A stretch of 8,977 nt of DNA from Deltaproteobacteria bacterium (GCA_947483545.1 CANKNP010000219.1:1-8977); one strand, 5' to 3'. Positions 1 to 7,635 are shown, numbered from the stretch's first letter. Numbers and translations: made by a program. Notes: generated by a model from the letters alone, not told the origin.

Positions 1-1281
1 CCACTGGCCGATACAGGGGCCGCAGGCGTTGGCGAGCACGATGGCGCCGATCTTTCGGAGGTCCTCCACCTGCCCGTCCCGCTCCAGCGTCGCCATGATC
101 TGCTCGGAGCCCGGGCTCACGAAGAAGGGCACCCGGGCCTTCAAGCCGTGCGCTGCGGCCTGCCGCGCGACATGGGCGGCCCGTTCGATGTCCTCGTAGG
201 AGGAGTTCGTGCAGGAGCCGATGAGCGCGACGCGGATCGACGGCGGATAGCCCTCGGTCCGGACGGCGGCCGCCACCGCGGAGATCGGGCGGGCAAGGTC
301 GGGGGTGTGCGGGCCGACGAGGTGGGGCTCAAGCGTGGTGAGATCGATCTCCACGACGCGGTCGAAGTACATCCCGGGGTTGGCGGCGACGTCGGGGTCC
401 GCGACGAGCGCGCCGCGGTTCGCGTCACAAAGCTCGGCGAGCGCGGCCCGGTCTGTCGAGCGCAGGTACGCGCCCATCTTGGCGTCGTAGGGGAACACCG
501 AGGTGGTCGCGCCCAGCTCTGCGCCCATGTTGCAGATCGTGGCCTTGCCCGTGCACGACAGCGTCTCCGTGCCCTCGCCGAAGTACTCGATGATCGCGTT
601 GGTGCCGCCCTTGACGGTCAGGATCCCGGCGAGCTTGAGGATCACGTCCTTGGCCGAGGTCCAGCCCGAGAGCTTGCCCGTAAGCTTCACGCCCACGAGC
701 TTCGGGTAGAGCAGCTCCCAAGGCAAGCCAACCATCGCGTCCACAGCGTCCGCCCCGCCGACGCCGATGGCCAACATGCCGAGGCCGCCTGCGTTCGGGG
801 TGTGCGAGTCCGTCCCGATCATGAGCGTGCCCGGACAGCCGTAGTTCTCGAGGATCACCTGGTGGATGATACCGGCGCCCGGCTTCCAGAAGCCGATGCC
901 GTAGCGCTGGCTCACCGAGCTCAGGAATTTGTAGACCTCGGCGTTCTCGCCCAGCGCGACGGTCATGTCCGACTCGGAGCCTTTGTAGGCCCGAATCAGG
1001 TGATCGCAGTGTACGGACGACGGCACCGCGGTGGTGTCTTTGCCAGCGAGCATGAACTGCAGGAGCGCCATCTGGGCCGTCGCGTCCTGCATGGCCACGC
1101 GGTCGGGGTTCAGGTCACAGAACGAGGTGCCCCGGTCGGTGCTGGCCGTCTCCGGCGACGAGAGGTGCGCCCACAGGATCTTCTCCGCGAGCGTGATCTC
1201 CCGACCGAGCCGACGGCGGGCGAGCGCGTGCCGCCCGGGAAAGGTAGCGTACAGGGCCTCGATCGCGTGGGTGTCGAACAT
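1..1281 (-). CDS. acn: Aconitate hydratase, mitochondrial type (N-terminal 427 residues; runs off left edge)
   Basis: This enzyme interconverts citrate and isocitrate through cis-aconitate in the TCA cycle, using a [4Fe-4S] cluster in the cytoplasm. The visible part covers the three cluster-holding domains. The C-terminal swivel domain, roughly the last 325 residues of a family member of about 750, lies beyond the left edge. Cluster ligands are Cys357 (in [10 protein letters not shown]) and Cys420 and Cys423 (in [10 protein letters not shown]). Their spacing of 63 and 3 residues equals that of the pig mitochondrial enzyme (358/421/424). Other recalled active-site positions are present: Asp93-His94 (HCDH), His140, Asp158-Ser159-His160 ([11 protein letters not shown]), Asn251 and Glu255 (CNMGAE). 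These motifs place it with mitochondrial-type aconitases rather than the AcnA/IRP1 or AcnB types. The ATG at 1281 is preceded by GGAG (complement of 1286-1289) with a 4-nt spacer. No targeting peptide is present. The frame stays open upstream of the ATG, but those residues do not resemble the family. It lies 82 bp downstream of the acetyltransferase on the same strand and could be co-transcribed. Confidence 0.95.
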   Translation of the reverse strand, partial: MFDTHAIEALYATFPGRHALARRRLGREITLAEKILWAHLSSPETASTDRGTSFCDLNPDRVAMQDATAQMALLQFMLAGKDTTAVPSSVHCDHLIRAYKGSESDMTVALGENAEVYKFLSSVSQRYGIGFWKPGAGIIHQVILENYGCPGTLMIGTDSHTPNAGGLGMLAIGVGGADAVDAMVGLPWELLYPKLVGVKLTGKLSGWTSAKDVILKLAGILTVKGGTNAIIEYFGEGTETLSCTGKATICNMGAELGATTSVFPYDAKMGAYLRSTDRAALAELCDANRGALVADPDVAANPGMYFDRVVEIDLTTLEPHLVGPHTPDLARPISAVAAAVRTEGYPPSIRVALIGSCTNSSYEDIERAAHVARQAAAHGLKARVPFFVSPGSEQIMATLERDGQVEDLRKIGAIVLANACGPCIGQW

Positions 1282-1363
1282 GGGACTCCGGGGGTGATTC
1301 CCGGTCTCGGGGAGAGGTCCGACGCGGCCGGGGGCGGCTTCTAATCGACCGGCGGCGAGGACG

Positions 1364-1939
1364 CTACCGCTCCCCGAACGCCCTCGACATGGCGATGAAT
1401 CCGGCGCCGACGTCGTCCCCGGAGCGCCGGAAACCCAGGCCGGACCACGCCGCGATGCCCAGGACGTTCGTCTGCGCCACCTGCAGGTCGATCGCCTGCA
1501 CGTCGAGGGTTCGGGCCCAGTCGCTGAGGAACTGGACCATGCGGCTCGCGTGCCCTCGCCGGCGAAGGCCAGGCCTGACATAGGCGTTGTCGATGCGGCA
1601 CTGCAGAGGACCCGCCTCGCCGTCTTCGGACACGGGCCCGGTGAGCACCACCACCAACATGCCGACGATTCCCCGCGCGGGCGCGCCAAGCCCGAGGGGG
1701 GAATCAACGATCTCCTCGCTCACGACAAGGCGCAGGGCTTCGACACGGCGGCCGTTCTGCGACCCGAGAAGCACCCGGCCGCGCTTCGCGGCTTCGTCGA
1801 TGCGCCAACGCCAGAACCCAACGCCCTGATCCCCAGTCGCTCCCATCTGTGCATGCCACTCGGTGTTGAGACGCGCGAGGGCCAGACACGCAGCAACGTC
1901 TTCGGGCCCTCCCCATCGCGCCGAACTATCGGCTGACAT
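1364..1939 (-). CDS. GNAT-family N-acetyltransferase
   Basis: A predicted cytoplasmic acetyltransferase of 191 residues that would transfer acetyl from acetyl-CoA to an unknown amine. The length fits a single GNAT domain. The core strand and pyrophosphate-binding loop are seen at about residues 116-133: a [15 protein letters not shown] segment containing the R/Q-x-x-G-x-G/A motif (Arg126, Gly129, Ala131). The C-terminal motif-B region follows at 157-170, from TN to SGLGF. At the position where many GNATs have a tyrosine general acid (LY before the GF turn), this protein has Trp165, so the proton donor may differ or be water. The N-terminal part (residues 1-90) is less typical and probably shapes the substrate site. 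The ATG at 1939 begins only 6 bp after the stop of the upstream lipoprotein gene. A GAAGGG that overlaps that gene's last codons lies 9 nt before the ATG and could serve as ribosome-binding site. This arrangement indicates one transcript and likely translational coupling. The substrate cannot be inferred. Confidence 0.8.
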   Translation of the reverse strand: MSADSSARWGGPEDVAACLALARLNTEWHAQMGATGDQGVGFWRWRIDEAAKRGRVLLGSQNGRRVEALRLVVSEEIVDSPLGLGAPARGIVGMLVVVLTGPVSEDGEAGPLQCRIDNAYVRPGLRRRGHASRMVQFLSDWARTLDVQAIDLQVAQTNVLGIAAWSGLGFRRSGDDVGAGFIAMSRAFGER

Positions 1940-1945
1940 CCTTAT

Positions 1946-3508
1946 CTACCCTTCGCAGTCCCCGAACAGCTCGAAGTACACGACGATGTGCGAGCCGGAC
2001 TCCGGGATCGCGTCGGTGTTGAAGACGATGCTGTTGGACGCTTCGTCGTAGGTCCAGTCCGTCGTGGTGGAGCCGTCTACCTGCACGCGGAGGGTCTCCG
2101 GTTGCGGGACAGAGCTGAGCCGGAACGTGTCGAGCAGGCCCGAGGCCGTCATGATCGCGATGGTCTGGAAGTAGGAGGTCCAGTCGCTCGCGCAGATCGA
2201 CAAGAACGCGCCGCCGGTGGCTACGCTCGCTTCGTAGTAGCCGCTGCCCGGCTCCGCTCTCCCGCAGCCGTTCGGCACATCGCCCACGATCGCGGTGATG
2301 CTCGCCGTGGGCGCCATCGCCTGGATGCTCGACACATAGGTGTTCCACGCGTTCGGAGACTGTTCGGTCTCGTCGCTGACCTCGATCAGCGTGACCTTGC
2401 TGCCCTCCCGGAGGAACCCCTCGTTGCAGTCCCCCTCGGTCGACCTCTGCAAGGCCAGCTCGGTCAGGCTGAGCCCCGCCTCGGTCATCGTGCCGCCGAA
2501 CCCATCCACGGCATCCACGAAGGTCGCGACGACGTCGGGGGTCTCGGGGGTCAGGATCCCGTTGCGGAAGCAGCCGCTGTCGCGGGTGACGACGCCGACC
2601 TGCCACTCCAGCTCAAACTCGTCCAATTGGCTGGCGAAGCTCTCGAAATTGTCCATGATGATGTTCTGGTCATCGCGCATCGAGCAGGACTGATCGACGA
2701 AAAAGAGGATGTCCGCCATGTCGTAGGGCCCGTCGCCCTGCCAGAACTCCTCCTCTACGCTCGGGTCCGTGACCCCGGTGCCGGTCTGGTTGGCGACGTG
2801 CGTCCCAACCGCGTCGTTCGCGGTCACCCACACCTGGCTGTCCATGTCACCCTCGGTCGCCGTGACCGTGAGCATGACCTCGGTAGAAGCGCCGGGATCG
2901 AGGGATGTGGGCAGGTCGAAGGGCACCTCCAGCTCCCAGCCGGCCCCGATCTGCACGAGGTTCTCGATGGCGAGCACCTCTTCGCCGATGTTCTGGAGCG
3001 TGATGGACTGCTCTCGGCGACAACCGACCAGCACCTTGCCGAACGACAAGGGGTTGGGGGTGATCAGCAGCTCAGGGACCTCGGCCCCGCCTTCGGCGAA
3101 GACGACGGGCTCGGGGTTCCCCGGGTCGTCGTTGTAGATGTGGATCTGGGCGGAGTCCTCGGCGCCCACGGCCGTGTACAGCACGTCGATGTCGCGGCCT
3201 TCGCCCGGGGCGAGCACGAACGTGGAGGCGTCCGTCGTGAGGGTGTACGCGCCCGATCCGTAGATGTCCATGCCCGAGATCTGCAAGTCGGCGTCGCCAT
3301 CGTTGGCGATGTGAAAGGCCATCGTGGCGGCTTCGCCGATGGGCATGGTTCCATAGCTGAGCGTGTCCGGCGTCACGACGATGTTGGGGGCGTCCTGCAC
3401 CCCATCGTCCTCCGAATCGACGTGCTGGACCTTATAGTCGGGCTTGCAGGCCCACAGCGCGCACAGCGCCACGAGCGCACCAGGCCAGCAAAGAGACAGC
3501 GATCGCAT
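1946..3508 (-). CDS. Lipoprotein with two ASH-like Ig domains and a VWA domain
   Basis: A 520-residue predicted lipoprotein. The start at 3508 gives a signal peptide of 20 residues with a hydrophobic core and the lipobox L-W-A-C, so Cys21 would be lipidated. GGAG (complement of 3516-3519) lies 7 nt before this ATG. Longer in-frame starts up to 3700 would bury the signal peptide and lack this support. After a short acidic linker come two tandem beta-sandwich domains of the ASH/choice-of-anchor-D type, about residues 42-141 and 144-246. Each opens with a PxxLSxG motif (TPDTLSYG, TPNPLSFG) and a following N-D/I-G turn. A von Willebrand A-like domain spans about 264-461 with the metal-site motif DQSCS (DxSxS, 272-276) and a later SDE (Asp379). 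A 55-residue beta-rich tail follows. VWA domains usually bind protein ligands through a divalent metal. Several cysteines in the VWA part may form disulfides outside the cytoplasm. It heads the leftward gene group, 6 bp before the acetyltransferase. Its ligand and the membrane it anchors to are unknown. Confidence 0.85.
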   Translation of the reverse strand: MRSLSLCWPGALVALCALWACKPDYKVQHVDSEDDGVQDAPNIVVTPDTLSYGTMPIGEAATMAFHIANDGDADLQISGMDIYGSGAYTLTTDASTFVLAPGEGRDIDVLYTAVGAEDSAQIHIYNDDPGNPEPVVFAEGGAEVPELLITPNPLSFGKVLVGCRREQSITLQNIGEEVLAIENLVQIGAGWELEVPFDLPTSLDPGASTEVMLTVTATEGDMDSQVWVTANDAVGTHVANQTGTGVTDPSVEEEFWQGDGPYDMADILFFVDQSCSMRDDQNIIMDNFESFASQLDEFELEWQVGVVTRDSGCFRNGILTPETPDVVATFVDAVDGFGGTMTEAGLSLTELALQRSTEGDCNEGFLREGSKVTLIEVSDETEQSPNAWNTYVSSIQAMAPTASITAIVGDVPNGCGRAEPGSGYYEASVATGGAFLSICASDWTSYFQTIAIMTASGLLDTFRLSSVPQPETLRVQVDGSTTTDWTYDEASNSIVFNTDAIPESGSHIVVYFELFGDCEG

Positions 3509-3584
3509 CCAGAGACTCCGACGTGCCGGGGCCACCATACCCCAGCCCAACGGGACGCGGGCGCTATACTGCGGCCTGCATCCG
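3509..3584. promoter_or_regulatory. Divergent intergenic region between lipoprotein and membrane-protein genes
   Basis: This 76-bp gap separates two genes that start outward from it, so it must hold promoters for both unless transcripts begin inside the genes. The leftward gene has a clear GGAG ribosome-binding site here. For the leftward direction I see no convincing -10/-35 pair; a TATGGT on the minus strand (complement of 3533-3538) is only a weak candidate. Confidence 0.5.
3565..3570 (+). promoter_or_regulatory. Candidate -10 box (TATACT) for the rightward membrane-protein genes
   Basis: TATACT differs from the sigma-70 consensus TATAAT at one position and stands out in a very GC-rich stretch. 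No recognisable -35 hexamer lies 16-19 bp upstream. If it works as a -10 box, transcription would start about 7 nt downstream, near 3577, leaving only about 8 nt before the ATG at 3585. No Shine-Dalgarno sequence is seen there, so the first gene may have a nearly leaderless message. Supported by pattern only. Confidence 0.35.
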
Positions 3585-5312
3585 ATGCGCACCGCTGTCG
3601 TCGCCACTTTCCTGATTGCTACGCTGGTGACCTGGCCGACGTTGCTCCATCCGACGACCGCCGTGTTGGGCCACCCCGGTAACGACGTGTGGAACCACAT
3701 CTGGGGCTACTGGTGGGTCTGGCAGTCGTTGAAGGCCGGCGAGCTCCCCCTGGAGACGGATCTGATGCACTTTCCGGACATCAGCCGCCTTTTTTTCATC
3801 GACACCTTCGGCGCCATGGTGACGCTTCCCATTCAGTGGGCCCTCGGCCCCGTCGCCGCGATCAACGCCATCATGTTCGCCTGCTTCTGGGCCGCGGGGC
3901 TCGGCGCCTGGGCGCTTGGCCGCCACGTGCTCACCACCTGGCGCGGGACTGGACCGGAGACCGACCGACTCGCCCTCGTCGCAGCGCTCGCCTACGCGGC
4001 GAGCCCCCACCTGATCGCCCAGGCCTACAACGGCATCACGGAGACCCTTTTTGCCGCAGGGCTCCCGTTCACCACCCTCGCCGTCCTCCGCTTGTACGAG
4101 CGTCCCACCCTGGGGCGGGCCCTGACCGCTGGGCTGACGGGCGCCGCCTGTGTCATCGCCAACTGGTACTTCGGACTGTTCGCGGTGATCGGGGCTTTGT
4201 CCTTGCTTCTGACGCACGCCTGGGCACGCCGGGATCGCATCCACTGGCGCGCCCTCCCGCTCCCGTCGGTGCTTGGCGCGGGCCTCGGCCTCCTGCTGGT
4301 CGCGCCCGTGCTCCTCGGCTTTGAGGCGACGTTGGATGGCGCGAACGCGATCGTTCAGCGGGATCCCGAATTCGTCTGGCGCTCGCTCATCGACCACAAC
4401 ATGACGGACGTCGTCAGCCTCTTTCATCCTGGCAAGTTCTACAGCCCGGACTTGAAGGCGCTCACGGGGGAGGATCTGCTGATCGTCACCTACGTCGGCT
4501 GGGCGTTGATGGCGCTCGCCGCCTGGGGCGTCTGGACGCTGCGCAGCCCGGATCGCTTTCACTGGATCGTCTGGGTCGCCGTCTTCGGCGTGCTCACCCT
4601 CGGGCCGTATCTCTACGTAGACGGCGAGTATTTCGCGATCGACGACCGCCGCATCCCGCTGCCGTTCCTCGCGCTGTTCGACGCGATCCCGGCGTTCCAG
4701 CGCATCTCCCACCCGTTCCGCTTCGTCATGGGCGTGCAGCTTGGCCTCGGGCTCCTGGCGCTTGGCGCCCTCGCGCGTCGGCCGGTCTGGACGCACGGGA
4801 TCGCGGCCGTGCTCATCCTCGCGGAGTCGCTGCTCGCCTCCCCGGCCCCCTGGCCGCTCGCCCGCTCGGAGGTGGGTCTCCCCGCCTACAACCTCACGTT
4901 GCGCGACGATGTGATCTCCGGCGCGGTCGTGGATCTGCCCATCAACGTGCCCAACCTGGAGCGTGCGGTCTACCTGCACTACCAGACGGTCCACGGGCGG
5001 CCCATCCCGTACTCGTTGAACGAGCCGTTGCCGCCGATCCTGGGGCGATCCCACCTGACCCGTGCTGTGCTGGTGGCCGAGGGCGGACGGCTCGACTCTC
5101 TGCCGCCCTCTCTCGGGAGCTTGGACCTTGTGGTGGCCGGCCGGGCGATGGCTCGCCTGGGTGTTCGCTACATCGTGGTACACGAGCAGATGTACCCGAT
5201 CGACCGGCTACATCAGGTGCTCGGCATCCTGCGCACAGCGCTCGGCCCAGAGACCCTGGACTCTGGCGCCGGGGAGAAAATCTGGCGCCTCGAACCCCCG
5301 GAGTCGTCATGA
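3585..5312 (+). CDS. Polytopic membrane protein, GT-C glycosyltransferase-like (first of a tandem pair)
   Basis: A 575-residue integral membrane protein. About ten to eleven hydrophobic segments lie between residue 4 and about 418, followed by a soluble, probably periplasmic C-terminal region (about 420-575). The layout resembles GT-C glycosyltransferases, which use polyprenyl-linked sugars: an N-terminal helix (RTAVVATFLIATLVTWP), then a first external loop with an acidic residue, GNDVWNHIWGYWW, where Asp34 would be the candidate catalytic or metal residue. Further landmarks are a YNGITE segment (148-153), WYFGLF (194-199), IPAFQRISHPFRF (368-380), and in the C-terminal part VVDLP followed by YLHYQTVHGRPI (463-474). 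This is a fold-level suggestion; donor and acceptor are unknown, and it could be a non-catalytic relative. The start at 3585 puts Arg2 just before the first helix. The frame extends back to 3444, but that would overlap the divergent lipoprotein gene. No Shine-Dalgarno sequence precedes the ATG. The stop overlaps the next start (ATGA). Confidence 0.75.
   Translation: MRTAVVATFLIATLVTWPTLLHPTTAVLGHPGNDVWNHIWGYWWVWQSLKAGELPLETDLMHFPDISRLFFIDTFGAMVTLPIQWALGPVAAINAIMFACFWAAGLGAWALGRHVLTTWRGTGPETDRLALVAALAYAASPHLIAQAYNGITETLFAAGLPFTTLAVLRLYERPTLGRALTAGLTGAACVIANWYFGLFAVIGALSLLLTHAWARRDRIHWRALPLPSVLGAGLGLLLVAPVLLGFEATLDGANAIVQRDPEFVWRSLIDHNMTDVVSLFHPGKFYSPDLKALTGEDLLIVTYVGWALMALAAWGVWTLRSPDRFHWIVWVAVFGVLTLGPYLYVDGEYFAIDDRRIPLPFLALFDAIPAFQRISHPFRFVMGVQLGLGLLALGALARRPVWTHGIAAVLILAESLLASPAPWPLARSEVGLPAYNLTLRDDVISGAVVDLPINVPNLERAVYLHYQTVHGRPIPYSLNEPLPPILGRSHLTRAVLVAEGGRLDSLPPSLGSLDLVVAGRAMARLGVRYIVVHEQMYPIDRLHQVLGILRTALGPETLDSGAGEKIWRLEPPESS
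5300..5303 (+). promoter_or_regulatory. Ribosome-binding site (GGAG) inside the end of the first membrane-protein gene
   Basis: GGAG lies 5 nt before the ATG at 5309 and within the last codons of the upstream gene. It fixes the start of the second membrane protein and, with the ATGA overlap, supports translational coupling of the pair. Confidence 0.6.
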
Positions 5313-7441
5313 AGTTGCTGGAGGGCAGGAGCCGCGAGGTGCTCGGCTTCTTCGTGGCCGTGCTGGTCTCGATCGCCTCGGCGGTCACGATCACCTGGCC
5401 GATGGCGCCCAGCTACGACACCGTGGTCATGGGCGGCGGGGAGCTGGGAGGCTGGCTATGGCGGTTCAACTGGCATTATATGTCTCTCGACGGGCTGATG
5501 CAGGCGAACCTGCCGTTCACGAGCACCTGGGCCGAATTCGTCAGTCTGGGGCGCTACCCTGAGACGGGCAACGTGCTCGACGTGCTCGCGATCTCCTACC
5601 CACTCGAGCGCTTTTTCGGGTTTCCTGCCTCGTACAACCTCAAGATCTTGTTCATCCTCGCGATGAACGGGATCGCCGGCTACGGGGTCTCCCGCTACTT
5701 CTCGGGCAGCATCAGCGCGTCGATCGCGGCCTGCTCCCTCGCAGTCGTGAACCCGCTGTGCATCCAAGAGGTGCAAGGCTGCGGGCTGCGGCAGGCGATC
5801 CTCTGGTGGGTGCTGCTCTACCCAGCGCTCCTCGATCGCGCGCTGCGCCGCCGCACCCTCGGCGCGGGGGTTCTGGCCGGCGTCGTGTTCGGCCTCGCGG
5901 GCGCCTACTACTGGTTCTACGGGCTTTTCACCCTCGTTTTCAGCGTTGTGTGGTTCGTCAAGCACTTGCTGGCTGAGCGCACCCGGGTCAACCTGGTCGG
6001 CGTCCTCCGCGGCACGGCTGGCACCCTGCTTGGCGTGCTGTTGGTGGCGGGGCCGTTCGTCATCCCCTACGCGATGCCCGGGCCGGGCTCGAACACCGGC
6101 GGGGCCTCTGCCCTGCCAGAGATGACCTTCTTCCTGCCGTATCCCCCCTACGACACCGTCGCCTTCGCCCCCCTGCGCCCTCAAACCTACGCTGAGAACC
6201 TGCTCGCTTCGATCCACCGGACGATCGGCTCGACCTGGTCCGCGACCTACCCCTTTGACCCGGAGTTGAACGAGTCCCTCCCCTGGACTGTCCTTCTGTT
6301 TGGCCTCCTTCCTGCCTTGTTCCGCTCCCGGAGCTGGGGCTGGCTCGGCGTCTGGATCTTTTTCTACAGCGGCACGCTCGGCCCGTTTCTGCGCATCGGC
6401 ACCGGCGATGCCCAGGAGGTCACGCGCTTCGGCGAGAACAAGGACATGGTCCTGCGCCTACCCTACACGCTGATGTTCCAGTACATCCCTGGCATGTCGC
6501 GCATGTTCGCGCCCTATCGGCTCGCGAGCTTCATGATCGTCGCCTCGGTCGTCATGGTCGCGATGGGGCTCGCCCGGCTGCGGTATCGCGCGTGGATCGC
6601 GCCTTTGGTCATCATCGCGACGGTGTTGCAGCCGATGGGCCGTTGGGGAAAGGGGGCCGTCAACGAGGGCGATGCTGACAGCCGCTGGTTCCGCTCGCCG
6701 CTCAAGATCAACCGCATCATCGTTCCGGAGTACTACAAGCAGATCGACAAAACGGGCCTCACGGGCATCCTGGAGCTGCCGTTCGACCAGCAGCAGGACC
6801 TGCTCTACCTCTACCAGATCGTCCACGGCCAGCGCGTCTACCGGTCGTGGGCCTCGCCGGCCGCGGTGCCTCCTTCGCTCCGCCCGATGAACGCGGGCGG
6901 GGAGTGGGGCGCCCGCCTGCGCTATCAGGCCCGCCAGGACGCGATCAGCGGGCCCGTGCCGGATGCCCTGGGTGCGCTCTCCCGAGATGCGCACGACGCC
7001 GATCTGAGCTTGTTGAACCTGGATGTCTTGCTCACGTTCGCCAAGACGAACAACTACCGCCGGGTCATCATGCACGAGCGCGGGTACTACCTGGTGGACC
7101 CGAAGCGCGGCGGGGAGCTCTACAAGGCGGCGGTGCGCAGGCTGAATGGGGCGATCAGCCTGGAGGGTACGGAGTACGACGAGCTCAAGCGCGGCGATCC
7201 GGCGAACCCCGAGCTGGGCGTGCCCATCGTCGGGGATCTGGTGCCCTGGTCCTCCCAGCCGATGGACCTGCCGCCCGACAAGGCGCCTGCGGTCTACCAC
7301 ATGACGGTGTGGGAGCTGCCGGAGGTCGGGGCGGACGTGACGGACGTGCCCGTCGCCCCGGGGATGGGTGTGCCCGGGATGCCGGGGAGCGGCAAGCAGG
7401 GGCCGGCCGTGCCTGAAAAGGCTGCGGATCCCGAGCTTTGA
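5309..7441 (+). CDS. Polytopic membrane protein, GT-C-like (second of a tandem pair)
   Basis: A 710-residue membrane protein that aligns by eye with its upstream neighbour and is probably a diverged duplicate. Shared landmarks in order: a TWP motif at the end of the first helix (28-31), a Gly/Trp-rich first loop (GELGGWLWRFNW, 44-55), QxxxG followed by a hydrophobic helix, an R-R-TLG-GVLAG stretch near 180-191, a YWFYGLF turn (201-207 against WYFGLF), IPGMSRMFAPYR (393-404), and in the soluble part ILELP then YLYQIVHGQ (500-508). The first loop lacks the NDVW aspartate of its neighbour; Glu45 is the nearest acidic residue, so the activities may differ. About ten hydrophobic segments lie between residues 11 and 441. 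A periplasmic region follows at about 445-672 and then a Pro/Gly/Met-rich tail (about 680-700). The ATG has GGAG 5 nt upstream and overlaps the preceding stop by 4 nt. The role is probably transfer of a lipid-linked sugar, alone or in complex with its neighbour. The substrate is unknown. Confidence 0.75.
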   Translation: MKLLEGRSREVLGFFVAVLVSIASAVTITWPMAPSYDTVVMGGGELGGWLWRFNWHYMSLDGLMQANLPFTSTWAEFVSLGRYPETGNVLDVLAISYPLERFFGFPASYNLKILFILAMNGIAGYGVSRYFSGSISASIAACSLAVVNPLCIQEVQGCGLRQAILWWVLLYPALLDRALRRRTLGAGVLAGVVFGLAGAYYWFYGLFTLVFSVVWFVKHLLAERTRVNLVGVLRGTAGTLLGVLLVAGPFVIPYAMPGPGSNTGGASALPEMTFFLPYPPYDTVAFAPLRPQTYAENLLASIHRTIGSTWSATYPFDPELNESLPWTVLLFGLLPALFRSRSWGWLGVWIFFYSGTLGPFLRIGTGDAQEVTRFGENKDMVLRLPYTLMFQYIPGMSRMFAPYRLASFMIVASVVMVAMGLARLRYRAWIAPLVIIATVLQPMGRWGKGAVNEGDADSRWFRSPLKINRIIVPEYYKQIDKTGLTGILELPFDQQQDLLYLYQIVHGQRVYRSWASPAAVPPSLRPMNAGGEWGARLRYQARQDAISGPVPDALGALSRDAHDADLSLLNLDVLLTFAKTNNYRRVIMHERGYYLVDPKRGGELYKAAVRRLNGAISLEGTEYDELKRGDPANPELGVPIVGDLVPWSSQPMDLPPDKAPAVYHMTVWELPEVGADVTDVPVAPGMGVPGMPGSGKQGPAVPEKAADPEL

Positions 7442-7493
7442 CAACTGCCGCGAACTTTGTCCCCCGTACTGGCTTCCGAACCCGCCCTGCTTT

Positions 7494-7513
7494 GTGGGGG
7501 GCAAGCCCCCCAC
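7494..7513 (+). repeat. Perfect G/C hairpin (GTGGGGGG / CCCCCCAC, loop CAAG)
   Basis: An 8-bp perfect inverted repeat encloses the tetranucleotide CAAG, or a 9-bp stem if the C-G pair next to the AA is counted. It lies 52 bp after the stop of the second membrane protein. No T-tract follows on either strand, so it is not a standard intrinsic terminator. It could slow or end transcription, protect an mRNA end, or belong to a dispersed palindromic repeat. A second run, GCCCCCA at 7514-7520, could compete for the same G arm. Confidence 0.6.
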
Positions 7514-7521
7514 GCCCCCAG

Positions 7522-7595
7522 CGAGCCGGGACGCTCGAGTACGAGCGCAGTGCCGTCGCAGTCGGGAGTACCCGACAGCGCCGGCCCCCGGCTCG
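7522..7595 (+). ncRNA. Candidate structured RNA: three-way junction with twin AGTA tetraloops
   Basis: The outer stem P1 is a perfect 9 bp: CGAGCCGGG (7522-7530) with CCCGGCTCG (7587-7595). It encloses two arms. P2 is CGCTCG (7532-7537) with CGAGCG (7542-7547) and loop AGTA. P3 runs 7552-7585 and comprises GCCG/CGGC, a T-C mismatch, CGC/GCG, an A-A mismatch, GTCGGG/CCCGAC and loop AGTA, 13 pairs in all. Junction linkers are A7531, CAGT 7548-7551 and C7586. About 56 of 74 nt are paired, and both arms end in the same GAGTAC tip (7537-7542 and 7566-7571). Alternative pairings exist: CGAGC 7522-7526 with GCTCG 7533-7537, and GCCGG 7580-7584 with CCGGC 7588-7592. It may be a leader element of the downstream gene, a 3' element of the upstream gene, an independent small RNA, or a palindromic mobile repeat. 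The strand is uncertain. The loops and arm number do not fit a tRNA. Confidence 0.4.
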
Positions 7596-7635
7596 GGTGT
7601 CGTTGCAGATCCACGGTGACGAGGAAGATCGGGGC

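Noticed and set aside
148..1344. 398-codon plus-strand open frame opposite aconitase
   Set aside because: The minus strand encodes an unmistakable aconitase with all cluster ligands. The plus-strand product is Arg/Val/Gly-rich without recognisable motifs, as expected from the complement of a GC-rich gene.
1988..3682. 564-codon plus-strand open frame opposite the VWA lipoprotein
   Set aside because: It mirrors a gene with a signal peptide, lipobox and metal-site motif. The product is His/Arg/Val/Gly-rich and shows no domain.
3564..5183. 539-codon minus-strand open frame opposite the first membrane protein
   Set aside because: The product is highly charged and Arg/Gly/Glu-rich, a typical antisense shadow of hydrophobic codons in GC-rich DNA.
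7494..7513. Intrinsic terminator
   Set aside because: The stem is strong, but no T-tract follows it on either strand; recorded as a hairpin repeat instead.
7522..7595. tRNA gene for the clustered stems
   Set aside because: There are three stems rather than four, loops of 4 nt rather than 7, and no TTC-type T-loop motif.
7501..7620. Integron attC site for the palindromic region
   Set aside because: No GTTRRRY/RYYYAAC core pair is found; GTTGCAG at 7603-7609 does not fit the core and has no partner.
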